Source of the DNA: an uncultured Lachnospiraceae bacterium
GTDB lineage: Bacteria > Bacillota > Clostridia > Lachnospirales > Lachnospiraceae
NCBI GenBank assembly: GCA_949472775.1
Contig: CASWVG010000006.1
Location: 42,363-106,362, forward strand
Length of the DNA stretch: 64,000 nt
Direction: 5' to 3'
This document shows, piece by piece, positions 16,972 through 25,412 of this stretch (position 1 is the stretch's first letter; the number at the start of each line of letters is the position of its first letter). Under the pieces are notes generated by a model. That model was not told the DNA's origin and did not search any database. It worked only from the letters and a program-made list of their open reading frames with translations. Made by a program: the position numbers and the translations under genes.

Positions 16972-18360
16972 TTAATAAAATTCAGAAGGCTGCAGCTTAG
17001 ACATCTGTTCCGCAAACTCTTCCGGTGTGATCTTTAAAGCCATAACCTGTGCAACCAGATCCTTATAAGTCTCGGAATCTTCCGCAGACAGGATATTATC
17101 CCACCAGCTGATATAGGATGTTCCGGTTTCCATCAGTGCAGCAGACTCTGTGTCAAGCGGTGTCAGACTCGACGTATCTACGCCTGTGGTATCCCAACAG
17201 GGAAGACCAGCGCCCTGCTGATAACCGACGATACCGATCTTCTCACTCAGATACTCAAGATACTCAACCGCTTCCTTCGGATGCTCACAGTTTGCATTGA
17301 TATAGTAGCCGTCAGAACTTCCGCCCGAGAACTCCGTAATGCTTCCTGCGCCGTCTGCAATTACCGGGAAAGGCACACATGTCACTTTGCCTTTGGTTGC
17401 CGCTGTGTCTGCCTGAAATGCGGGATGTACCCAGTTCGCCTGGAATACCATCGCGCCCTGTCCTGCCGCAAATCCCTCGATCATCTCGTCATAGCTCATA
17501 CTCATCATATTGTCGTTGAACGCGTTTGCCTTAACCAGCTCCTGCAGCTTCTGTGCTCCCATGATAAAGCCCTCGGAATTAAACTTAGCCGGATCGCCGA
17601 ACGCTTCCATGATCGCCGCGTTGCTTGCCGTTCTCGCGGAAATGATATCATACCAGTACATGCCCGGCCATCTGTCTTTTTCGCCCATAAGAATCGGCGT
17701 GTACCCCGCTGCATTCAATTTCTCAACCGCATCCAGAAGCTCATCCCAGTTGGTAGGAATCTTTGCTCCTGCCGCGTCAAACATCTCGGTGTTGCAGTAA
17801 AGGTTCGCCAGGAATGTAATGGTGGGCAGCGTGTATACCTTGCCGTCAAACGTACATCCGTCCAGCGTGCCGGGAAGCACTTTGCTCTTTGTGTCCGGGC
17901 TTAAATAATCATCGATGGGAAGCAGATAGCCCGCATCAATATAAGGTTTTACGAAACTGCCGCCGCTGAACATATAAGAGATATCCGGCGCCTCGCCCGC
18001 CGCAAAAGCGGTCTTGATCTTTGTCTTGTACTGTTCTCCCGTAACACCGTCCTGCTCAATTGTCACATTCGGGTGAAGCTCGTGATACTCTGTAACAGAC
18101 TCCTCGATAATCTTCTTAACGGGGTCTGTGTCCGCCACGGACTGGTGCCAGATCGTGATCGTAATTTCCTCTTCGGAAGCTGCCGCCGTGTCATCCGCTT
18201 TCGCCGGCGCCTCCGCCTCTGTTTCCTGTGTGGCAGCAGGCGTATCCGCTTTCGCTTCATCCGCAGGGGCACTGCCCGTACCGCCGCCACAGCCCGCAAG
18301 CTGCACAACCATGGATGTCGCCGCCAACAAAACAACTAACTTTTTCATCCTGTTTTTCAT
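16972..18360 (-). CDS. Carbohydrate-binding lipoprotein of ABC importer
   Basis: 462-aa family 1 extracellular solute-binding protein. The signal peptide ends LAGC (Cys24) and is followed by a low-complexity Ala/Asp/Glu linker. The mature fold opens with EITITIWHQSVADTDPVKKI and carries the family motif FAAGEAPDISYMFSGGS. The start at 18360 is backed by AAGGAGG. It is first in a three-gene importer operon and lies next to a YesM/YesN-type pair that probably regulates it. The sugar is not identifiable from sequence alone. Confidence 0.92.
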   Translation of the reverse strand: MKNRMKKLVVLLAATSMVVQLAGCGGGTGSAPADEAKADTPAATQETEAEAPAKADDTAAASEEEITITIWHQSVADTDPVKKIIEESVTEYHELHPNVTIEQDGVTGEQYKTKIKTAFAAGEAPDISYMFSGGSFVKPYIDAGYLLPIDDYLSPDTKSKVLPGTLDGCTFDGKVYTLPTITFLANLYCNTEMFDAAGAKIPTNWDELLDAVEKLNAAGYTPILMGEKDRWPGMYWYDIISARTASNAAIMEAFGDPAKFNSEGFIMGAQKLQELVKANAFNDNMMSMSYDEMIEGFAAGQGAMVFQANWVHPAFQADTAATKGKVTCVPFPVIADGAGSITEFSGGSSDGYYINANCEHPKEAVEYLEYLSEKIGIVGYQQGAGLPCWDTTGVDTSSLTPLDTESAALMETGTSYISWWDNILSAEDSETYKDLVAQVMALKITPEEFAEQMSKLQPSEFY

Positions 18361-18530
18361 TTTACCCTCCTTATCAGAACAACACTTTTTATATTGTAAA
18401 GGCCTTCTCTGTTTCCTATTGTAAAACCTCCCCCGCCGGAAAAAAATTCACAATCACATATATTTATTTCATTTTTCCTCTTTTTTACATGCACAGTTTC
18501 ACTTTTTTAACATCACTTTCATTATCCTGC

Positions 18531-18575
18531 AAAAAAAAGATCCCCGCAGACACCTTTCACAGCCTGCGGGGATTC
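18531..18575 (-). terminator. Rho-independent terminator after the response regulator
   Basis: The minus strand has ATCCCCGCAG and CTGCGGGGAT arms followed by an uninterrupted run of T. It separates the regulator pair from the importer operon. Confidence 0.92.
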
Positions 18576-18588
18576 CTGCTATACGCTC

Positions 18589-20127
18589 CTACAAACACAT
18601 CCTGCGGTATTCCGTCACGGAATACCCTGTCATTTTCCGAAACCAGATACTCAGATAGTGCGGGTCATTAATACCGATCCTGTTGCCGATATCCCTGTCC
18701 AGCATCTCCGCATCCGTGGCAAGCAGTTCCAGCATCTTCCAGAATCGAAGCTCTGACAACAGCTCGCTGTAGGACTTTCCTGTAAACCGCTTGAACATTC
18801 TGCTTAGCAGACTGCCGCTGATCGCGTATCTGGACGCCAGATAATTCATATTGATATCCGGGCTGCCCAGATTCTCCTGTAAAAAGTCTATCAGTTCCTT
18901 CATGGTACGCCCCTTTTGCTGCTCTGCCTGCACCGCCTTTTCCATAGCGAGAACTGCCGTTGTCCTCTCCAGACACCTCGCCACATCCGTACTGCACCGA
19001 CACCATGTGAGAACCTCTTCCACATGGGCCATTTCTTCCGTCTGCCCCGTTCTGATACAGATACGCTTTAAAATCTCTTCCGCGCCCTTTCTGGAATATA
19101 CCGCCCCTGTTCCCGCGTCTTTTATACAATCCAGGAAACAAGCCAACGCGGAAAGCGCCTCTTCTGTATTTCCTCCATTAATATAGTCCACCAGTTTCTG
19201 AAACTCACCACTCTCATCAACTTCCATATTTCCTGTACCGCATGCCGCCTGTTTGCCGTCATATCTGCGGTACATATCGTCCAACGCCGATACATACAGC
19301 GCCCGGATGCCGTCTGCATCAACCTTGCCGGCGCTTGTCCCATACCGGAAATGATACTGATATTTTTCCCGCAGCAACTGCAGCAACAAATCAAAGCACT
19401 CCCAGAAGGACTCATTTTCACCAATTCCCAAAAAGATGATCCTTCCCCATGGATCTACCACCACATGAATTTCCTGTTCATCTTTAAAGAACTGCCTTGA
19501 TTCCTCATAAATGTGCATCAGACATTCGTGGTCGCTCAAACTTTCCTGCACCGTAACCACGCCAAGCTTAACTTGTTCCTCCCCCTCCTTCGCCAGTCTC
19601 ACACCATATGCAATCAGCTTCTGCCTGACTTCCTCATTGATCTCGTCGCTAAGCAGCAGTCTGCTGATATAAGTATTTCTGAGCAGGGGAATGTTGCTCT
19701 GCTGTTCCTCCACCATCTTACGGTGCGCCTCTTTCTTCTGCTTTTCTTCCCTGATCTGTTTTGCCAGCCGCTCAACGGACGCATTCAGCTCTTCCGTCTG
19801 CACGGGTTTCATCAGATAATCATTGACACCCGCTTTTAAGCTTCTTCTGGCATACTCGAAGTCATTATATCCTGTCAAAATGATGATCTTAATATCCGGC
19901 AGAATCCTTGTGCACTGTTCGCTGAAGCTGATGCCGTCCACGCCCGGCATACAAATATCGCTGATGATAATGTCCGGCTTCAGCTCCTCAAGCTTTTCCA
20001 CCGCCATGCCTGCACTGGAAAACTCTCCGACGATCTCCAAATCAAGTGCTTCCGTATCCAGTTTCATCCGAACCAGTTTTCTGATCAACACCTCATCGTC
20101 CAGAAGTATCACTCTCAGTCTGTCCAT
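18589..20127 (-). CDS. YesN-type response regulator (receiver + AraC HTH)
   Basis: 512-aa DNA-binding regulator. The N-terminal receiver has acidic pair DD (10-11) and phospho-acceptor Asp57 (PDIIISDICMPGVDG). The central region is poorly conserved (about 150-400). The AraC-type double helix-turn-helix occupies about 410-512 (NYLASRYAISGSLLSRMFKR; LSIWFRKMTGYSVTEYRR). It overlaps the kinase gene by 35 bp, so the two are made together. In this family the regulator usually activates the adjacent sugar importer, here the operon directly downstream. Confidence 0.92.
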   Translation of the reverse strand: MDRLRVILLDDEVLIRKLVRMKLDTEALDLEIVGEFSSAGMAVEKLEELKPDIIISDICMPGVDGISFSEQCTRILPDIKIIILTGYNDFEYARRSLKAGVNDYLMKPVQTEELNASVERLAKQIREEKQKKEAHRKMVEEQQSNIPLLRNTYISRLLLSDEINEEVRQKLIAYGVRLAKEGEEQVKLGVVTVQESLSDHECLMHIYEESRQFFKDEQEIHVVVDPWGRIIFLGIGENESFWECFDLLLQLLREKYQYHFRYGTSAGKVDADGIRALYVSALDDMYRRYDGKQAACGTGNMEVDESGEFQKLVDYINGGNTEEALSALACFLDCIKDAGTGAVYSRKGAEEILKRICIRTGQTEEMAHVEEVLTWCRCSTDVARCLERTTAVLAMEKAVQAEQQKGRTMKELIDFLQENLGSPDINMNYLASRYAISGSLLSRMFKRFTGKSYSELLSELRFWKMLELLATDAEMLDRDIGNRIGINDPHYLSIWFRKMTGYSVTEYRRMCL

Positions 20128-21841
20128 CTTCCTGCTCCTTCAATTTACAAAGCCCGATCTGCAGATGTATCTCCGTATAGGATCCATTGCTGATCGCAAA
20201 CGTAAAGTATTCGCCGTACAATAAGCGCAGCCTCTCGATTGTTCCGCGGAGCCCCAGACTTTTACCCCGTTTGGGCTCCTCACTCCTATGCAGGTCTCTG
20301 ATCACCTCATCCGGCACACCCGCACCATTATCCTTTACCACAATATGTAGATTTTCTCCCTGCGTACAGGCTTCCAGACTGATGAAACCGTATCGCTCCT
20401 CACCCCTGATTCCATGCTGAAACGAGTTTTCAATGAGCGGCTGGATCGTCAGTTTAGGCAGCAGATATTTTTCACAGGCCTCTTCCAGATGAATCTCACA
20501 TTCAAAGGAATCTTCAAACCGTATCTTCATAATATCCACATAATCCTTCGCGATCTGGAACTCTTCTTTTAATGACAGCATCTCCCGCCCGCCACTGACC
20601 GATTTACGGTAGAATTTCCCGAGCGCTTCCACAAGCTCGCAGACCTTCTGGCTCTCTCCCATCATGGCAAGTGCCTGTATGGAATCTAAGGTGTTATACA
20701 GAAAATGCGGCTTCATCTGCTCCTGCATTTCGTTCATTTCTACCTGCCGGATTCTTCGCTGCTTGTCGATCGTACTCTGGATCAGACGCTCGATCTGTTC
20801 CACCATACGGTTATATCCTTTAAACAATATCTGGAATTCATCTAACAGGGGTTTGCTTGTAATGCGGCTGAATCTTCCATGTTCTGTCTCTTCCATCACC
20901 TGCACCATATCCTGAATCGGTCCGGTAAGCATGGTCGAAATCGCCGCTGCACCGATCAGAATCAAAATACCGATGGCAGCGATCAGTCCGATATTAAACC
21001 TGACAATCTCACTGGCATCACGGTTCGTCTGCGCCTGCGTATACCGGATAATCTTCCACCCGCTGTAAGGCGCCAGAACGCCCGCTGCCGTATACTCCCT
21101 TCCATGAATCGTCGTCTTGCGCAAAAGTTCCATGCGTTCTTCCGATAATTCTCCTGCAATATACCGTACTTCATCCTCCTCCGAAATATTTCCCCTGGCC
21201 AGAAGAATGTTATCCTTTTCATCTAACACCACAATTTCCTCGGACTCCATGTCAATGACGTCCTCCAGAATCTGATTCAGGAACTCGCAGCTTAAGTCCA
21301 CACCGATCACGCCGAGGCTTTCAAAATTATCCAGACTGTTATAAGATCTGACTAAAGAGATGCTGTTATCGTCCGCCGACTTACTGGTGTGTATCTCATA
21401 CTTCCCGTAAGGTTTTCTCAATTCATCGTATTCCCTGCTGGCGTCCTCCATATGGAAGTTCGCGCTTCCGCCGACAGTCAGTTTCTGCCCCTTCTCATCA
21501 ATCAGCCAGACAGCTTCCACATAGTCAGAGAATTGAAAAATAGAATATATCTTTTTAATCACATTGGACTGTCCCGACACGTTGGACAGCAGATCTCCGT
21601 TCCCCATCTGTGTCTGAACGACGTTATCCGCTATGAGCATTTTGGAATAATCATCTGCATTTTTTAAAATGGAATTCAGCGATGTTTCCAATGAATGAAG
21701 AACCTTAATATTCTCCTCCCCCAGAATCCGTTCCTCGTACTTCTTGTAGTGGATGTTGAACACAATGGTATATATAATAATGATGGTAAAGATAACAAAT
21801 CCCAGCGCAGCAATAATCTTCCTGCTCAACTTGTGTTTCAT
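20093..21841 (-). CDS. YesM-type sensor histidine kinase
   Basis: 582-aa membrane kinase. TM1 is about 9-28 and TM2 about 281-303, enclosing an extracellular sensor of about 250 residues. A HAMP-like linker follows, then the His_kinase domain with phospho-acceptor His379 (MKPHFLYNTLDS), and an HATPase domain with N-box NSFQHGI and G-box DNGAGVPDEV. It phosphorylates the co-encoded YesN-type regulator. The architecture is standard for clostridial sugar-responsive systems. Confidence 0.92.
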   Translation of the reverse strand: MKHKLSRKIIAALGFVIFTIIIIYTIVFNIHYKKYEERILGEENIKVLHSLETSLNSILKNADDYSKMLIADNVVQTQMGNGDLLSNVSGQSNVIKKIYSIFQFSDYVEAVWLIDEKGQKLTVGGSANFHMEDASREYDELRKPYGKYEIHTSKSADDNSISLVRSYNSLDNFESLGVIGVDLSCEFLNQILEDVIDMESEEIVVLDEKDNILLARGNISEEDEVRYIAGELSEERMELLRKTTIHGREYTAAGVLAPYSGWKIIRYTQAQTNRDASEIVRFNIGLIAAIGILILIGAAAISTMLTGPIQDMVQVMEETEHGRFSRITSKPLLDEFQILFKGYNRMVEQIERLIQSTIDKQRRIRQVEMNEMQEQMKPHFLYNTLDSIQALAMMGESQKVCELVEALGKFYRKSVSGGREMLSLKEEFQIAKDYVDIMKIRFEDSFECEIHLEEACEKYLLPKLTIQPLIENSFQHGIRGEERYGFISLEACTQGENLHIVVKDNGAGVPDEVIRDLHRSEEPKRGKSLGLRGTIERLRLLYGEYFTFAISNGSYTEIHLQIGLCKLKEQEDGQTESDTSGR

Positions 21842-21904
21842 CTTCGGTTCACCGTTTCCTCGTCAACTTCTTTCCCTGTAAGTCGCCGCACCGTAGCAGC
21901 TATC

Positions 21905-22168
21905 TTAAAATTCATCGTACTTCTTTGCATTTCCTTTTGCCTTTTCAACGGGATACTTCATCTCGTTCCTGTCCATTTTGGCGTTCACTATTTCATCGAC
22001 ATCCAGCCCCAGCCTGTCCAGCATATCCTGGCAATAAATCAAAACATCAGCCAGTTCTTCTTTCACATGCTCTATATCATAATCTTCATCGCTCCACTGA
22101 AAACATTCCAAAAGTTCCCCAGCTTCTATCATAATGGACTTTGCCACCTGTTTATCCGTTGCTTTCAC
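21905..22168 (-). CDS. MazG-like nucleotide pyrophosphohydrolase, 5'-truncated
   Basis: 87-aa protein matching the core of small MazG-like NTP pyrophosphohydrolases. The metal-binding ExxE (EAGELLE) and ExxD (EELADVL) helices and the typical C-terminus (YPVEKAKGNAKKY) are present. Family members usually have about 20 more N-terminal residues (the FRDERxW...FHTPKNLA segment). These are not found upstream in any frame, and the only plausible start is a GTG at 22168. A good -10 element lies just 40 bp upstream. It may be a shortened but expressed gene or a truncated remnant. Confidence 0.65.
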   Translation of the reverse strand: MKATDKQVAKSIMIEAGELLECFQWSDEDYDIEHVKEELADVLIYCQDMLDRLGLDVDEIVNAKMDRNEMKYPVEKAKGNAKKYDEF

Positions 22169-22205
22169 TGGTTTGTAGATCCTGGCCGTTCCCTCCCGAA
22201 TAAAA

Positions 22206-22214
22206 ATTATACCA
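22206..22214 (-). promoter_or_regulatory. Extended -10 promoter upstream of the MazG-like gene
   Basis: The minus strand has TGGTATAAT about 40 bp before the GTG start, so the transcript would have a leader of only about 30 nt. No clear -35. Confidence 0.5.
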
Positions 22215-22443
22215 CATCCATACCACGTTTACTATATTACTCGGTGACAGCAGACTCACACTGCGGATTGTATTATTGTTTTCCTTATATCTGCTCCGAT
22301 AAACATACCCAGCCTGCATATCCCAATTTTCAGATTTTTGATGATACCCTGCCTTTTATTGGCATATGTGCATCCGCATATGCAATCATTTCTGACGCCA
22401 ATTCCTCATATCCGGGTCTCAAACTAAACGCAAATCCTGAGCA
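22215..22443 (-). other. Intergenic region without a recognisable gene
   Basis: About 230 bp between the terminator of the long glycan operon and the MazG promoter. On the minus strand one frame is open for about 45 codons through here (containing RPGYEELASEMIAYADAHMP) but has no start and matches no family I know. I treat it as non-coding or a remnant. Confidence 0.4.
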
Positions 22444-22495
22444 GAAAAATGTCAGCCGATAAACATCGTAGATACAAAAATGTTTACCGACTGAC
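22444..22495 (-). terminator. Terminator of the 36-kb glycan operon
   Basis: 15-bp arms (GTCAGTCGGTAAACA / TGTTTATCGGCTGAC, two G-U-type pairs) with a 15-nt loop, followed on the minus strand by ATTTTTCT. It lies about 60 bp after the last gene of the operon. On the plus strand it also precedes a T-rich stretch, so it could act in both directions. Confidence 0.85.
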
Positions 22496-22556
22496 CAAAA
22501 TTATTTTTCTCTATATCAGTTCTATATTTTCTACCCCAGATTCCGGCAAAGGCAGC

Positions 22557-23501
22557 TCATGAAAAATCATAAATCCTGCCCGAAAAATATTCTCCCAGCC
22601 TCGCAATAAATCCAAGCACATCCGCTCTCATCCGTTCCGGAAATGCCGTCAAAACAGGAGCCGTCTCAAAACTAAGAACTTTGTCATAGTGTATTCTTCC
22701 AAGCCCTCTTAAAAAGCCCTCCCAGTCCGTAGATGCCTTATTTTCACGGGCACGCGAAAACGTATAAGGAATCTGGTGTAAATCCCCGATTCCGTCGTTA
22801 TCATGGATATGTAGGACTTTCAACCTGTGCCCAAGCGTCACGATGAAATCTTCAAAATCAAGTCCAACCAGATTAGCATGTCCGGTGTCAAAGCAAAAGC
22901 CGAGCACCTGCGCACGATATGCTTCATTAAACCGGTCAATACGCTCTGCCGCTTTCCGTGCATCGCATCCCGATCCTTCCACTAAATGCCCGCCGACGCT
23001 GTCATAAAGGTTTTCCATACAGATTGTAATGCCCAGCTCTTTCGCCTGTGGCGCAATAAAATGAAGAAATGCTTCTGTCCGTTCCCATTCCCGTTCCTCT
23101 GTTCCCAGATATCCGGCCAGCTTAAAACCATGAACCACAATATAGGGACATTCCAGAAAAGCACAGATCCGAAGGCTCTTAACCGCCACTTCATGCCATA
23201 AGTAATCATTTATTTCCTGATCTCCACCGGGTATAAAGATTGGGTAGGGCATATGCATCTGGCCGATCCTGATACCGGCATTCTTCGCGGCAGACTTATG
23301 CGGTGTAAAGAAATTTTCCAGGTCTGAGACTGTCTGGTCAAAAAAGCTGTTAATATTCGACTGATAAATGCTTCCGTTATCCAGATACGCATTCAGGGAA
23401 AAGTCCGCATAAGAGAAGCCCGCACGGGCAAGCACGGCAAACCCCTCCTCCGGATATCTGTCATTGATCACATTCTGCGTCTGCACACCGATACGAAACA
23501 T
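22557..23501 (-). CDS. Sugar phosphate isomerase/epimerase-like TIM barrel
   Basis: 314-aa protein of the AP-endonuclease-2/xylose-isomerase-like TIM barrel family. All metal ligands are visible: Glu163 (CMENL), Asp205 and His208 (CFDTGHAN), His231/His233/Asp234 (LHIHDNDG) and Glu279 (LSFETAP). An active isomerase or epimerase on a sugar or polyol is likely. AGGAGGG precedes the start. It is the last gene of the glycan operon. A second, degraded copy lies five genes upstream (29038-30261). The substrate may be a sugar or polyol precursor of the glycan, but this is inferred from context only. Confidence 0.85.
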   Translation of the reverse strand: MFRIGVQTQNVINDRYPEEGFAVLARAGFSYADFSLNAYLDNGSIYQSNINSFFDQTVSDLENFFTPHKSAAKNAGIRIGQMHMPYPIFIPGGDQEINDYLWHEVAVKSLRICAFLECPYIVVHGFKLAGYLGTEEREWERTEAFLHFIAPQAKELGITICMENLYDSVGGHLVEGSGCDARKAAERIDRFNEAYRAQVLGFCFDTGHANLVGLDFEDFIVTLGHRLKVLHIHDNDGIGDLHQIPYTFSRARENKASTDWEGFLRGLGRIHYDKVLSFETAPVLTAFPERMRADVLGFIARLGEYFSGRIYDFS

Positions 23502-23546
23502 AGTTTTCCCTCCTGCATACGATTCCTTTAAAAAATTCCCATTACC

Positions 23547-25412
23547 TCAGTCATTGGCATAGCGGCTTTTCAGATATGTCACCGTACTTTCCGGGCAGAA
23601 CCTTTCCACGATATGCCAGTTTTTCTCTTCCAAAGCTTTTCTGACCGATGTCGCGCTGATAACAGCTCTTTCCTCCCCGCAGGCCGCTCTGGGTATCTCG
23701 ATTACACGGACATCGTATTCCGGCAGAATCCTCTTCATGGTCTCGTTATACACTCCAGTAACCCGATCAAACGGTTCCTCTCCCACAAAACGATATTGAA
23801 TCCCCAGATGCCGTGCCACAACCTCTCCGAAAATACGGATATCATAATCCATCCCTTCTATAACCTGTACGGTTTCTTTCTCAAAATACTGCGCAAAAGT
23901 ATCCTTCGATAAAATATATTTCCCGGATGGAATAACCCGAACACCCGACAAGTCCGCAACACCCTGTTTTACCATCTCAAGCCTGTCCTGAAATGAAAAA
24001 TACGACCTGTCTTCCTCCACAACAAACAGATACAGCCTGTCCACTCTGCACAGCGCCTGTTCAATCAGATATCGATGTCCTCTTGTAAAAGGATTGCAGT
24101 TCATGACAACCGTTCCGGCTAAAAGCCCGTCCTTTTCCTTATGTAGTCCATATCGGGCCAAATATCCCTTGAAATATTCATATACATCCCAGGAAATATA
24201 ATAATCCTGTATTCTTTCAGGCACACCGGATCCTCTGGTGAATTCTAATACCCTTTTCTCACAGAAATCTCTGTAAATCCGCTCCGCAATCTTCCGGTTC
24301 ACAACAGAATTACAATGCAGCGGATGATTAATCAGATGGTCTGTCAGAGATGGTATTTTTAGAAACTCCTCTGTCAGATCTCCACAGAAAAGTACATTGG
24401 CAGCTTTTTCCCCGAATACCGGCCTCTTTATACACCGGATGATCACGATATCATCTTCTGACAATTCTTCTTCAAACATCCGCCCGTAACACAAATCCGG
24501 ATTATACATCCCCTTATTCAACACGTTCCATTCCGCATTACCCTTCTTATTCAGACATTCCTGCAAATAATATGCAATCGTGGATTCGTCTTTACAATAT
24601 CCCCCTGTGACAATACAAGGGCCATACATCAGGATTCTTCGATCTGCGCCCGCTACATGATTGGGTGTAACGCGATAGCCGTCTTTAAAATGATAATACT
24701 TCCCATCCATATCCTGAAATGTGGTTATTCCATTTCTCACCACGGGTCTGCAGAGATCTTTTTCGGCTATCATCGTCTCAACGATACCCGTCTCGTAATC
24801 TGACTGATAAAATTTTTTCCACTCTTCTTCCGAAAGTCCCAGCCGGGCAGCATATTTCCCGCTTTCCGCTCTTTTCCTGCGCCTTTTCAATATCTCGATT
24901 TCACGCTCGCTCAAGTGCTCCACAACTTCTGCATGACAGTAACTGTAAAGTACAACTCTGGCCCTGGTAGCGCATACAAACCGCTCGATTTCACGCATAT
25001 GCCATTCGCTTGATCTGGCATACCGCAATGAGCGTTTCTGCTTATTTCTGAAATTCTTTTCCTTTTCATACCTGATCACTCCCGCCAATTCCTTTCCATC
25101 CGTCATGACAGGGATTTCGTTGATCGTCTTTTTTTGTTCAAAGAATTCCATCGCCCCACGATAATTGATTGTTTCCAAAAAAGTATACTGTCTATTGACT
25201 GTTAATTCTTTCTCCCTCGTATTATAAAACCGTTCCAAATCCCCGATCGAGCACACACCCAGCATTTCTCCGGCTTTATGGACATACAGTATCTCATCTT
25301 CGCTGTTCATAAAATGATAATAAGCCATATCCGGCAGGTCTGAAATGTCCTCCACCTCATAAACGGACGACATATTCTCTCTGGGAAGAAAAACAAGATC
25401 AGTTTCTTTCAT
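23547..25412 (-). CDS. Three-part protein: CBS-like region, SGNH-like region, citrate-lyase-ligase-like nucleotidyltransferase
   Basis: 621 aa. The N-terminal third contains CBS-like sequence (GVCSIGDLERFY; INEIPVMTDGKELAGVIRYE). The middle (about 260-400) resembles SGNH-like domains (MYGPCIVTGGYCKDESTIAY followed by YLQ) but lacks the GDS/GGS serine. The C-terminal 190 residues match the [citrate lyase] ligase nucleotidyltransferase domain: NPFTRGHRYLIEQA (the TxGH motif), VVEEDRSYFSFQDR and ISATSVRKAL. It probably activates a small acid or alcohol with a nucleotide. The start at 25412 follows AAGG and overlaps the SGNH gene by 14 bp. It is a close paralogue of 27134-29014. No citrate lyase subunits are nearby, so a glycan-related role is inferred. 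Confidence 0.75.
   Translation of the reverse strand: MKETDLVFLPRENMSSVYEVEDISDLPDMAYYHFMNSEDEILYVHKAGEMLGVCSIGDLERFYNTREKELTVNRQYTFLETINYRGAMEFFEQKKTINEIPVMTDGKELAGVIRYEKEKNFRNKQKRSLRYARSSEWHMREIERFVCATRARVVLYSYCHAEVVEHLSEREIEILKRRRKRAESGKYAARLGLSEEEWKKFYQSDYETGIVETMIAEKDLCRPVVRNGITTFQDMDGKYYHFKDGYRVTPNHVAGADRRILMYGPCIVTGGYCKDESTIAYYLQECLNKKGNAEWNVLNKGMYNPDLCYGRMFEEELSEDDIVIIRCIKRPVFGEKAANVLFCGDLTEEFLKIPSLTDHLINHPLHCNSVVNRKIAERIYRDFCEKRVLEFTRGSGVPERIQDYYISWDVYEYFKGYLARYGLHKEKDGLLAGTVVMNCNPFTRGHRYLIEQALCRVDRLYLFVVEEDRSYFSFQDRLEMVKQGVADLSGVRVIPSGKYILSKDTFAQYFEKETVQVIEGMDYDIRIFGEVVARHLGIQYRFVGEEPFDRVTGVYNETMKRILPEYDVRVIEIPRAACGEERAVISATSVRKALEEKNWHIVERFCPESTVTYLKSRYAND

Noticed and set aside
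22451..22495. Recombinase site, because the arm TGTTTACC resembles the repeats at 60238-60386
   Set aside because: Only about 11 bases are shared. The element is a perfect fit for a terminator right after the last operon gene.
23547..25412. Annotation as citrate lyase ligase proper
   Set aside because: Only the C-terminal domain matches, the other two-thirds differ, and no citrate lyase subunit genes are present.
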